Positions 24,296 to 32,229 of a stretch of 37,145 nucleotides of DNA are shown here, piece after piece. The stretch is taken from positions 1 to 37,145 of the forward strand of contig JAITGK010000176.1 in the NCBI GenBank assembly GCA_031280635.1. Direction: 5' to 3'. Under the pieces are notes generated by a model. That model saw only the letters and a list, made by a program, of their open reading frames with translations, ran no database searches and was not told where the DNA came from. Numbering within the stretch: the stretch's first letter is position 1; every line of letters starts with the position of its first letter. The stretch comes from Synergistaceae bacterium (lineage in GTDB: Bacteria; Synergistota; Synergistia; Synergistales; Aminobacteriaceae). The position numbers and the translations under genes are program-made.

Positions 24296-25300
24296 TTGAG
24301 GAAACGGATGAAACGTCCCCAACTACCGTTGCTCTTTTTGGGACTGAGCCTCGCGCTGGTTCTCGCCGGGCGCCTTTTTTCACCCTCGTGGGCCGCCGGC
24401 GCGGAGGAGGGAAAAAGCTCCTCCATGCGGATGATGGAGCGTATCGAGAGGATTGTGTACGGAGAAACCAACAAGGGCGGCATTATTGACCGCATGAACT
24501 CAGTTGAGAAGGAGCTTTTTGGGCGAAGCCTGCCGGGCAGCATTTCCGAGCGGCATACCGCGACGCTGAACTTCCTAGAGGTGGGCACGGCGGAGCAGCC
24601 ATCTATGCTCTTCAAACTGGGCGTATGCGAATGGCTGGTTGGCAGCGCCCCGCGAACCCAGGTAAAAGCGGCCCTGAAGCGCGTGGAGGACTTGGAAACG
24701 GAGCTCAATGGGGAAATGCAGTACGGCAAGCCCCTGGCCATGCGCGTGGAGCGCGTCCTGGCCTCCCTGGTGGCCGATCCCGTGACCTCGCGTGAGGTGA
24801 CCCTTCCCACGAGCACCGTCTTGCAGGTGAAATTTTTGGAGGAGCTGGGCCCCGCTACTACCCAAAAAGGCGACAGCGTAGGACTGGCTTTGACAAACGA
24901 CCTCTTCGTGGAGCGGGTGCTGGTAGCTCCCAAGGGAAGTCTCGTCGATACCACCGTCAATACCGTCAAGCAGCCGGGAAGGTTCGGCATTCCCAGCGAG
25001 ATCCGTTTGGACTTCAAATCGCTGGTCCCCCTTGGCCCTCAGAGGATTCCCGTTACCACCGGAGCGGCGTCCAAGAAGGCCACCGAGGAAGCCCAGAAGG
25101 GCAAAGACACGGGGGCCGCGGGGATTGTAGGCGCCGCGGGGGCCAGCGTTGGAGGAGCGGTGTTGCTGGGGCCTGTGGGACTGGTCGCGGGGGTGCTCGT
25201 CCGAGGCAACGCCGTCAAGATACCGGCGGGTACCATCATGTTTTTGGAGACTTCCGGCGACGTTCGCGTGTCCGGCTACCCGGTACCGGCCAGCCTCTAA
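24296..25300 (+). CDS. Exported protein of unknown function with glycine-zipper segment
   Basis: 334 residues from TTG 24296, with GGGAGGT about 7 bases upstream. It has a signal peptide (LPLLFLGLSLALVLAGRLF... to SWAAGA). A helical domain (about 40-150) contains RMMERIERIVYGETNKGGIIDRM and VEKELFGRSLPGSISERH, then ELETELNGEMQYGKPLAMRVERV-type heptads. A beta-rich part (about 160-260) follows with LPTSTVLQVKFLEEL and VAPKGSLVDTTVNTV. Near the C-terminus a Gly/Ala-rich hydrophobic stretch (GAAGIVGAAGASVGGAVLLGP) looks like a glycine zipper that could insert into or pack on a membrane. Its position before the Lpt-like genes suggests an envelope role. I do not recognise a family. Confidence 0.7.
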   Translation: MRKRMKRPQLPLLFLGLSLALVLAGRLFSPSWAAGAEEGKSSSMRMMERIERIVYGETNKGGIIDRMNSVEKELFGRSLPGSISERHTATLNFLEVGTAEQPSMLFKLGVCEWLVGSAPRTQVKAALKRVEDLETELNGEMQYGKPLAMRVERVLASLVADPVTSREVTLPTSTVLQVKFLEELGPATTQKGDSVGLALTNDLFVERVLVAPKGSLVDTTVNTVKQPGRFGIPSEIRLDFKSLVPLGPQRIPVTTGAASKKATEEAQKGKDTGAAGIVGAAGASVGGAVLLGPVGLVAGVLVRGNAVKIPAGTIMFLETSGDVRVSGYPVPASL

Positions 25301-25327
25301 GGAAAAGGAAAACGTCGGAGGGCTCTC

Positions 25328-26440
25328 ATGAGCAAAAAACTGAGTCTTTTCATTGCGCTGGCTTGTGTGTTCCTGTCGGGCGCGCCCGCGCTCGCCGGTC
25401 CCTTTGAGGAGACGATACGGCTGCTCGAAAACAGCACGTCGTTTCACTGGGGGCGCGACTGCTTCGTGTGGATCGTGCACTACCCGGAGGATCTGGTGGG
25501 GCCCTGGGTGGAGGCTGAGACCGGACGTGTGGGAATGACGGAGGCCGAGCGGGAGTCTTACCGGCAGAACTTCATCGCCGAACTCTCAATTGGCAAGTTA
25601 GAGCCTTTTCTCTTCACCGTGTACGCCTTTGCCCCAAGCCCCATGAGCTTCGCGCCTGTTTCCGAGAAGATAGCCCTCGTAACTTCGGACGGGGAGCGCC
25701 TGAAGCCCGTTCGCTATGACCGCGCCCTAGATCAGCCCGTCAGCGGCGTCGTACAGGGGCTCCTCTTTTTCCCGAAGCAAAAGGAAAAGGACTTTGCCGT
25801 GGCCGTGCGCGGCATGGGTGTTTACGACGAGCGGATTTTCTCCTTTTCAGCCTCAGCGGAGGACATGTTTGTTCCAGCGCAGGCAGACGAGCCAGAGGTG
25901 GTGGTTGTGGAGCTTCCGCCCGCGCCCGCTCCTAAACCGAAACCCAGGCAGCGGGAGATTGAGCGCCCAGTTCCTCCGCCTGTGATTCCTCCGCCGGTGG
26001 TTCAGGCCCCTGAAGTGGTCGTCGTTGAGTCCGACCCAGAAGAAAGCATGGCCGACTTCATCGCGAGCGTGAGAGGCGAGAAAAAAAGCCCCGAAACTCA
26101 AGCGTCTCCCCAGGATAAGGGGGACCCCGACAACGCTTACATCCCGCGTGACAGGGCGCTGCGGGCTTTCTTGGATTTTTGGATGAAGAGCGACGCCGAG
26201 GCCATGTACAACATGCTGTCGCAGTCCTCCCAGAAGACCTTCCCACGGGAGGCTTTTCGCGCGGAGCTGCGGAAAAACGCGGACTTTCGGTCAGCGCTAC
26301 AGGACGGCTACACCGTTGACTGGGTGGGGCCTGAGCGCGCGAAGATCGTGGTTATCCGCCGACTCCTGCTATTCCGCACACTGACCGCCCGCACCCTAGG
26401 CGTCGTCCGTGAGGGCTCCGCCTGGAAGATCACCTGGTAA
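25328..26440 (+). CDS. Exported protein of unknown function with Pro-rich linker and NTF2-like C-terminal region
   Basis: 370 residues. It has a signal peptide (MSKKLSLFIALACVFLSGAPALA), then a globular N-terminal part (about 25-185) with STSFHWGRDCFVWIVHYPEDL. A Pro/Val-rich linker (about 190-240, with repeated PPAPAPKPKP and VPPPVIPPPVV) should span the periplasm or bind a partner. The C-terminal part (about 275-370, ALRAFLDFWMKSDAEAMYNML... to VVREGSAWKITW) has the look of an NTF2-like/DUF4878-type cone. The N-terminal part may sense or bind an envelope component, but nothing in the sequence shows it. It lies 27 bases after the previous gene, with a clear GGAGGG site. Confidence 0.65.
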   Translation: MSKKLSLFIALACVFLSGAPALAGPFEETIRLLENSTSFHWGRDCFVWIVHYPEDLVGPWVEAETGRVGMTEAERESYRQNFIAELSIGKLEPFLFTVYAFAPSPMSFAPVSEKIALVTSDGERLKPVRYDRALDQPVSGVVQGLLFFPKQKEKDFAVAVRGMGVYDERIFSFSASAEDMFVPAQADEPEVVVVELPPAPAPKPKPRQREIERPVPPPVIPPPVVQAPEVVVVESDPEESMADFIASVRGEKKSPETQASPQDKGDPDNAYIPRDRALRAFLDFWMKSDAEAMYNMLSQSSQKTFPREAFRAELRKNADFRSALQDGYTVDWVGPERAKIVVIRRLLLFRTLTARTLGVVREGSAWKITW

Positions 26441-26502
26441 ACCGGATCCCTGGCCTTCAGCTTGGGTCTGAGACGTGAAGCGCTGTTGGCGCGGATGAGG
26501 TC

Positions 26503-27057
26503 ATGAAGATCAGGAGAAAAACTTTTTTCATTTTGTTTTTGGCGTTTATGGGCATAGGCTGGTTGCTGGGGAGCGCCTTCGTGGACTACCACCTGGACGC
26601 GGAGCTTCTGCGACTGGCCTTGCAAAAACCCCCTACCCTTGTCCTAGAGAACGTGGAGTTTGAGCGAGTCATCTCCGGCGACCTCTGGCGGCTTCGCTCG
26701 CCCCTGGGCGAACGGCGCGGCGACTTAGTGGAGCTGACGCCCGTGGACGTGTGGCGGGAAATGGCCGACGGCGGGGAGTGGTACTTTCACGGTGAGCGTG
26801 GGTTCTACTCGCAAGAAACGGCGTCAGTGGACGTCGGTACCCTGACCGGGACCATGGAAACCAATGAGCGTGTGTTAAACTTGCAAAGCCCGCGCCTTTC
26901 GTGGTCGAGGAACGCGGACGAGTTCTTCTTCCCTGAAGGCCTGGTGCTTTATGACGCTGAGTTCGTTCTGGAGGCGGACGTGGCCAGCGTGGACAAGGAT
27001 GGGGCCATGCTGCTGGAGAAAGGTGGGGTTATCCGATGGACGAAAGTGCCGCAATGA
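26503..27057 (+). CDS. LptC-like bitopic periplasmic protein
   Basis: 184 residues. One N-terminal membrane helix (about 7-25, FFILFLAFMGIGWLLGSAF) is followed by a beta-strand-rich periplasmic part with alternating patterns (LENVEFERVISGDLWRLRSPLGER... GTLTGTMETNERVLNLQSPRLSW). This is the layout of LptC, which passes lipopolysaccharide from the LptBFG extractor towards LptA/LptD. The next gene, overlapping it, encodes an OstA/LptD-like protein, which supports the call. No LptA or LptB gene is in the window. The ribosome site is GATGAGGTC just before ATG. Confidence 0.6.
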   Translation: MKIRRKTFFILFLAFMGIGWLLGSAFVDYHLDAELLRLALQKPPTLVLENVEFERVISGDLWRLRSPLGERRGDLVELTPVDVWREMADGGEWYFHGERGFYSQETASVDVGTLTGTMETNERVLNLQSPRLSWSRNADEFFFPEGLVLYDAEFVLEADVASVDKDGAMLLEKGGVIRWTKVPQ

Positions 27058-28787
27058 CGCGCGTCCGAATATCTCGTTTCGCGCTTTTTGCTCTTTTTAC
27101 AGCGTTTTTTGCCTTTCTTCCGCCGTTGGGCGAACTCGAAGCCGAGGGCGCGTCCCGGCGCGCGTCCAAGGCCAAAAGCGTTTCGAAGACCCAGAGTACA
27201 TCCATGCCTCAGGTCGTCACCCTGGACGCGGAGCGCGTCAGCTACGACGACGAGGCCGGCAAAGCTCGCGCCGAGGGTGGGGCCGTGATGACTCATGGGA
27301 GCACGGTGGTTCGCGCCAACCGCATCGACTACGACGCCGTGACGCAGGATGTCGTCGCCCTACCCCTGCCGGGAGAAGTGGTGGAGATGCGGGCCGAGGG
27401 CAGAACGCTCACAAGCGACAGGCTGGAGTACAACCTGCTGACAGGGGAGTCCCGCGCCGCTGGGACGAAAAGCGGCTTTCCCGTCGGCGGGGGAACGCTC
27501 TACGCGCGTGGAGGAGAGCTTCAAGTCGTGCCCTATGAAACCGCGCGCGCTCAGGGGCTTATCCGTGACATCAGGAAAAACCCGCCCGCTTTCATCGGTC
27601 TCGCGCGGGACGCCGTCATAACCACCTGCGCCCTCGATCACCCCCACTACCGCCTGGAGACGAAACACATGACCATCATCCCGGGTCGCCGAGTGGTGGC
27701 GAGGAAGCCGAGCCTGTATCTGGGCGACGCGTATATTTTCACCTACCCCTTGGACTTCATTGTCCTCATCGACCGTCAGGCTACGCGGCACCCCATCACC
27801 CCTTACATCCAGTACGGTGAAACGCGGGGACTCACTGTGGGTCTCAGTGGGGCCTACGCCTGGGACACGGGAGCCTTCGACCTGGGCCTCGCTTACGTGA
27901 GCACGGCGGGCTTCGAATGGATGGCGGCGTTTCACCAGAATATCACAAACAACCTGGCCGTGACCGCTGGGCTTGAGTACTCCTGGGACGAGGCGTGGGA
28001 CGAGAAAATGTATCGTCCCAGGGCCTCGTTACTTTATGGCTTTTCGGGCTGGCAAGCGGCCATGAATTGGACCTGGGGCGAGTACATCGCGGTTCGGAAA
28101 GACGCCTACTACATCTACAAAGGGCGTTTGGAACGAAAGCCGGAGGTCGTCCTCTCCTCGCCATGGTTTAAAGACCCGGCCTTGCCGCGCTCGTGGTACC
28201 AGCTCGCGGCTCGTTGGGGCAAATACCAGGAGCGGACTCCCACGTTTTCCAACGACGCCATTTCGCGCTACGGCGTGGCCTTCTACCATTACGCCGAAGC
28301 CCCAATTATCCAGGGCGCGGAACTCTTTTTGAACACACGCTACGAGGCGTGGCTCTACGACCGGGATGGACTCGACCAAGAATATATCAACAGCCTTTTG
28401 GGTCTGCGCTGGCAACTGGGCCCGTTTCAGTTCGGGACGGGTTACGAGCGGGGTTTTGCGTGGGGCGCGTCCCCCATGCTCTGGGACGCCTACGGTGACC
28501 TGGAGAGGTTCCACCAGCAAGCGCGGATTTCCCTGAGCAAAGAGCTTTTCGTGACGGTGCGGGGAAGCTACGACGTGACCGCGGAGTTGCTGTATGAGGT
28601 GGACTACTCCCTGCAGTGGTTGACCGACTGCATGATATGGGAGATCGTGTACCACAACGATCGCTCGGCGGCTGAAGAGAACAAAATTGCCCTGCGCATG
28701 TCTCTCCGCGCCTTCCCCAACACCCCTTTCTCCTTTGGCGAGTATTCCTCCTGGAACCCCTTCGCCCGGCCAGGGGTGCCGAAATAG
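27036..28787 (+). CDS. LptD/OstA-like outer-membrane protein, short form
   Basis: 583 residues, shorter than E. coli LptD (784). It has a signal peptide (about 8-35, ISRFALFALFTAFFAFLPPLG). An OstA-type beta-jellyroll (about 58-150) shows the repeated pattern VTLDAERVSYDDEAGKARAEGG and ADRIDYD/SDRLEYN-like strands. A region then contains ITTCALDHPHYRLETKHMTIIPG (Cys in TTC), as in LptD. The rest, from about 240, consists of aromatic-rich antiparallel strands ending in a Trp/Phe-rich tail, consistent with a barrel. ATG 27036 overlaps the LptC-like gene by 22 bases and has GGTGGGG 7 bases upstream; ATG 27054 (ATGA overlap) is the alternative. Its stop is 3 bases from that of the convergent nfeD gene. 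Confidence 0.7.
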   Translation: MDESAAMTRVRISRFALFALFTAFFAFLPPLGELEAEGASRRASKAKSVSKTQSTSMPQVVTLDAERVSYDDEAGKARAEGGAVMTHGSTVVRANRIDYDAVTQDVVALPLPGEVVEMRAEGRTLTSDRLEYNLLTGESRAAGTKSGFPVGGGTLYARGGELQVVPYETARAQGLIRDIRKNPPAFIGLARDAVITTCALDHPHYRLETKHMTIIPGRRVVARKPSLYLGDAYIFTYPLDFIVLIDRQATRHPITPYIQYGETRGLTVGLSGAYAWDTGAFDLGLAYVSTAGFEWMAAFHQNITNNLAVTAGLEYSWDEAWDEKMYRPRASLLYGFSGWQAAMNWTWGEYIAVRKDAYYIYKGRLERKPEVVLSSPWFKDPALPRSWYQLAARWGKYQERTPTFSNDAISRYGVAFYHYAEAPIIQGAELFLNTRYEAWLYDRDGLDQEYINSLLGLRWQLGPFQFGTGYERGFAWGASPMLWDAYGDLERFHQQARISLSKELFVTVRGSYDVTAELLYEVDYSLQWLTDCMIWEIVYHNDRSAAEENKIALRMSLRAFPNTPFSFGEYSSWNPFARPGVPK

Positions 28788-28790
28788 GCG

Positions 28791-29267
28791 CTATTCCCGA
28801 ACAGGGCGGACGCGGACGGTGAGGCCTTCCATCTTTACAACCTCCACCACGCGCCCTTCTGGAATTTCGTCGGGAGCGTCGGAGTTGAGCGCGGCTGGCC
28901 ACTCCGTCCCTTCGAACAACACGCGCCCCGTTTCAGCGGCGTTTTTGCGCAAAACGGTCAGGGTCCTCGCCTGCCGTCCTATGAACATGTGCAAGCCCTC
29001 CGCCTCCTTTTGGGTGAAGCGGACGATTCTAGGCCGCAACAGAAGAAGCGAACTTAGCGACGCCGTGGCAAAGATCAAAAGCTGCCATGTCCCGCTTTCC
29101 GCCGCGGACGGAAGGAAAAAACAGGCCAAAGCCGTCCCTAGCGCGCCGAGTCCTCCGAAAAAAAGCGCAAACGTCCCTGGATTCACGCCCTCGGCGATGA
29201 AAAAAGCGATTCCCACGATCAGCCAGAGCTTCCACCCCTCCGTCAGAAGCTCATACGAAAAATCCAT
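28791..29267 (-). CDS. NfeD-like membrane protein
   Basis: A 158-residue protein of the short NfeD type with about three membrane helices (about 12-85: LWLIVGIAFFIAEGVNPGTFALFFGGLGALG... LLIFATASLSSLLLL). A soluble C-terminal OB-fold-like part follows (about 95-158: IGRQARTLTVLRKNAAETGRVLFEGTEWPA... EGRVVEVVKMEGLTVRV). NfeD proteins usually pair with a stomatin/flotillin or a ClpP-class protease; neither gene is visible here. ATG 29267 is preferred over ATG 29324 because AAAGGCGGG precedes it at good spacing. It is the last gene of the minus-strand run, 67 bases after the KAS III-like gene. Confidence 0.85.
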   Translation of the reverse strand: MDFSYELLTEGWKLWLIVGIAFFIAEGVNPGTFALFFGGLGALGTALACFFLPSAAESGTWQLLIFATASLSSLLLLRPRIVRFTQKEAEGLHMFIGRQARTLTVLRKNAAETGRVLFEGTEWPAALNSDAPDEIPEGRVVEVVKMEGLTVRVRPVRE

Positions 29268-29334
29268 GACATTCCCGCCTTTCTTGAAAAATTTTGCGAC
29301 CTCCCCCACCCATCGCTTTAGCAAGTGGAGTATG

Positions 29335-30390
29335 TCAAACCCATTCGACGACGCCAGGACAAGGGCAGGGCCCCAGGGTTATTAGGGCCGCCGAGATGGA
29401 CAGCCCCGCGCCGAAGCCGGCGGCTAGGGCCCTGTGGGGCTTGGTCGTCACGCTTTCCCGCAGCTCCGAACATATCGTAACCGGGATCGTCGCCGAGCTG
29501 GAGTTGCCGTAGCGGTCTAGACTGACGGGCATTTTCTCCAGGGGGAAGCCCAGTTTTTTCGTCACCTGCTTCATCATGTACAAGTTCGCCTGGTGTAGCA
29601 GCAGCAGGTCAAAGTCCTCTGGCGCGGTCCCGTGCTTTTTCATCAACGACGTGAGGCACTCCGGTACGTTGCGCGCCACGAAGTTGAACACGGCCATACC
29701 GTCCATGCGAATATCGATGGGTCGCCTCACCCCGCCGTCCGGCCATGTTCTGTATTCGAGGGAATGTTCGTTGAAAGGATAGCGCGACCTCCCCTCGGGG
29801 ATGAGCAGGGCGTCGGCCTGGGAGCCGTCTGTCAGGAAGCCAAAGTGCCATTGTTCCCGACCCCCCGGCGCCAGTAGCGTGGCGGTTCCCGCGTCGCCAA
29901 AGAGAAGGGCGGTGCCCCGGTCGTAAGGAGACGTGGAGCGGCTGTGGTCCTCGCCTGCCAGTAACAGGAGCGGCGCTTGGAGCGACTGGACCATCAAAGA
30001 GCCCAGCCACAGACCGTAGACGTAACCCGAACAGGCTAGCGACGTGTCCGTGGCCGCGCAACGCGTCGGCAATCCCAGCAGGTGAGCCGCGCGGGAGGCG
30101 TTATTGGGCATGTCATGGTCGGGCGTTTGGGTCACGAAAAGCACTCCGCCTATATCGGACGGGCTTATGGGGTGGTCTCTCAGCAGCGTTTCCGCCGCCC
30201 GCACGGAGAGGTCCAGGGCGGTGACGCCGGGTGGACAAAGCCTTCGCGTTCGCACCCCCGTTGCCTTGATGGCGTTTTCGACGTCGCCGCCGAAAAGCGC
30301 GGACCCCGCCGTCAGGTTGTCCACGGCGTTGGCCGGCGCGCAGGCGCAGACCCCGCCAAATCCTATTCCCTCAATCGTGGCATATCTCAT
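29335..30390 (-). CDS. 3-oxoacyl-ACP synthase III-like (KAS III/FabH family) enzyme
   Basis: A thiolase-fold enzyme of 351 residues. The catalytic triad is intact: Cys120 in DTSLACSGYVYGL, His in LLLHQANLYMMKQV and Asn in DRYGNSSSATIP. Other FabH landmarks are GVLFVTQTPDHDMPN and GDAGTATLL. FabH proper starts fatty-acid synthesis from acetyl-CoA and malonyl-ACP, but its usual neighbours (fabD, plsX, acpP) are absent. Instead it follows a sugar transferase and a DegT aminotransferase, so it may make an acyl group for a surface glycan. Condensing-enzyme chemistry is well supported; the substrate is not. ATG 30390 is 12 bases after the sugar-transferase stop. Confidence 0.85.
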   Translation of the reverse strand: MRYATIEGIGFGGVCACAPANAVDNLTAGSALFGGDVENAIKATGVRTRRLCPPGVTALDLSVRAAETLLRDHPISPSDIGGVLFVTQTPDHDMPNNASRAAHLLGLPTRCAATDTSLACSGYVYGLWLGSLMVQSLQAPLLLLAGEDHSRSTSPYDRGTALLFGDAGTATLLAPGGREQWHFGFLTDGSQADALLIPEGRSRYPFNEHSLEYRTWPDGGVRRPIDIRMDGMAVFNFVARNVPECLTSLMKKHGTAPEDFDLLLLHQANLYMMKQVTKKLGFPLEKMPVSLDRYGNSSSATIPVTICSELRESVTTKPHRALAAGFGAGLSISAALITLGPCPCPGVVEWV

Positions 30391-30402
30391 AAAATCGCTT
30401 CC

Positions 30403-31032
30403 TCACTGGCTGTTCTCTTCTCTTTGTGTGGCGTATGGTTTTTTCCTTTTTCCCATGAAGCGCGGCATGGTAGCCTCGCCAGGAGCGGAGATCCCCTCGC
30501 GCCTCAGTACCTTCCAGAGCGTCAGAAACAAAATTTTCACGTCAAGCCAAAAATGATAGTGCTCCACATACCAGACGTCGAGAGTAAACTTCTCTTCCCA
30601 GCTTATGGTGTTGCGCCCGTTGATCTGCGCCCAACCCGTGATACCTGGTTTGACCAGAAGCCGCTTTCTCTGCGTCTCGTCGTAGAGCGGCACGTAATCC
30701 AGCAATAGTGGGCGCGGCCCCACCAGACTCATGTCGCCCTTCAGGACGTTCCAGAGCTGAGGGAGTTCGTCCAGGCTGCATCGCCGCAAAAATTTCCCAA
30801 AGTCCGTCAGCCGTGTCTCGTCGGGCAGAAACTCCCCGCGCTCATCCCTGGCGCTGTTCATCGACCGGAACTTGTAGAGCGCGAATGGTCTCCCCTCCAG
30901 GCCCGCCCGGCGTTGAGCAAAAAACGTTGGCGGCCCCATGCGGCGGCGGACAAGAACCGTCAGGACCAAAAGCACGGGAGAGAGCAAGAGCAGTCCCACA
31001 AAGGCCCCTAAAACGTCCAGAAACCGCTTCAT
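30403..31032 (-). CDS. Polyprenyl-phosphate sugar-1-phosphate transferase (PglC-type)
   Basis: A monotopic phosphoglycosyl transferase of 209 residues, the short PglC form without extra membrane domains. It puts the first sugar phosphate on the undecaprenyl-phosphate carrier at the cytoplasmic face. Visible are the N-terminal re-entrant helix (FLDVLGAFVGLLLLSPVLLV), FFAQRRAGLEGRPFALYKFRSM, the catalytic Asp-Glu in CSLDELPQLWNVLKGDMSLVGPRP, and KPGITGWAQINGRN. The basic C-terminal tail is not conserved. The start overlaps the aminotransferase stop by 4 bases (ATGA). The likely substrate is a UDP-sugar modified by that aminotransferase. Confidence 0.92.
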   Translation of the reverse strand: MKRFLDVLGAFVGLLLLSPVLLVLTVLVRRRMGPPTFFAQRRAGLEGRPFALYKFRSMNSARDERGEFLPDETRLTDFGKFLRRCSLDELPQLWNVLKGDMSLVGPRPLLLDYVPLYDETQRKRLLVKPGITGWAQINGRNTISWEEKFTLDVWYVEHYHFWLDVKILFLTLWKVLRREGISAPGEATMPRFMGKRKKPYATQREENSQ

Positions 31033-32174
31033 CGCCCCAACGCGTCCTTGAAGGCCTCAATGACCCGCCCTTGCTGTTCCTCCGTCATGCCGGATCCAGA
31101 GGGCAGGCACAGGCCGCGTCGGAACAGGTCGGCGGAGACGTCTCGCCCCTCCTCGTGAGGGTAATAGCGGGCATTCGCGAACACGGGCTGGAGGTGCATG
31201 GGCTTCCACACCGGCCGGACCTCAATATTGACCTTCTCTAGACGCTCGATCACCGACAGCGGAGATTCTTGCCTTGAAGGGTCCTTCTTTAAGGTCAGGG
31301 TCGTCAGCCAGCGGGTGGACTCGCTCCAATCGGGTTCAGGCATGAACTCCACACCCTCAATGTCTCCCAGCTCCCGGGCGTAGCGGTCAAAGACCCGGCG
31401 ACGGGCCGTCACGCGCTCGCGGATGTGCTCCATCTGCCCACGTCCTATCCCGGCCAAGACGTTGCTCATTCGGTAGTTCCAGCCTAGGACGGAATGCTGA
31501 TACCAGGGCGCGGGGTCGCGGGCCTGAGTGGAGAGAAAACGCGCGCGGACAATGGCCTCCTCGTCGTCGGAAAGCAGCATTCCTCCGCCGGAGGTGGTAA
31601 TGATTTTATTTCCGTTATAGGAGAGAACCGAAAATTTTCCAAACGAACCCGTCTGCCTGCCTTTGTAAGCAGCGCCCAGGGACTCCGCCGCGTCCTCAAT
31701 GATGGGAACGCCGTACCGGCCGCAGAGCGCCAGGAGCGGGTCCATGTCGCAGCTCTGCCCGTACAGGTTGACAAGGAGCACGGCCTTGGGGAGCCTTCCA
31801 ACGCGGGCGCAGTCACGAAGAGCCATTTCCAGGGCTTGGGGACTCATGTTCCAGGAGTTCGGCTCCGAGTCCACGAAAGCGCACTCCGTCCCTTTGTGGT
31901 AAAACGGGGCTACCGTCGCCGCGAAGGTCAAGGACGAGCAGAGCGCCAGGTCACCCCAGCCCACCTCCAACAGCTCCCCGGCCAGGTGCAAAGCCGCCGT
32001 GCCAGAGGTCAGGGCCAGGGCGGCCTTCACCCCGACGAACTCCGCCGTCTCTCGCTCGAAGGCGTCCACGTGAGGTCCCAGAGGCGCTATCCAGTTCGAG
32101 GCGAAGGCCTCCTCCACTCTCTTCATCTCGTCCCCACTCATGTGAGGAGGAGAAAGGTAAATTCTCTCGACCAC
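31029..32174 (-). CDS. DegT/DnrJ/EryC1/StrS-family sugar aminotransferase
   Basis: A PLP-dependent fold-type I enzyme of 381 residues that transaminates keto-sugars. Seen are ALTSGTAALHLA (cofactor phosphate loop), PIIEDAAESLGAAYKGRQTGSFG with the PLP-ring Asp, and the Schiff-base Lys in SYNGNKIITTSGGG. The Asn-rich WNYRMSNVLAGIGRGQ is also typical. It resembles PglE/bacillosamine-type enzymes by eye. The start is GTG 32174 with a consensus AAGGAGGT. It lies 55 bases after metH and overlaps the PglC-type gene, so the pair probably makes and loads an amino sugar for a surface glycan or protein glycosylation. Confidence 0.92.
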   Translation of the reverse strand: MVERIYLSPPHMSGDEMKRVEEAFASNWIAPLGPHVDAFERETAEFVGVKAALALTSGTAALHLAGELLEVGWGDLALCSSLTFAATVAPFYHKGTECAFVDSEPNSWNMSPQALEMALRDCARVGRLPKAVLLVNLYGQSCDMDPLLALCGRYGVPIIEDAAESLGAAYKGRQTGSFGKFSVLSYNGNKIITTSGGGMLLSDDEEAIVRARFLSTQARDPAPWYQHSVLGWNYRMSNVLAGIGRGQMEHIRERVTARRRVFDRYARELGDIEGVEFMPEPDWSESTRWLTTLTLKKDPSRQESPLSVIERLEKVNIEVRPVWKPMHLQPVFANARYYPHEEGRDVSADLFRRGLCLPSGSGMTEEQQGRVIEAFKDALGR

Positions 32175-32229
32175 GCTGAATACCTCCTTAGTCCCGCCCC
32201 AACCAACGGGGAGCCCGCTGACTATTGAG

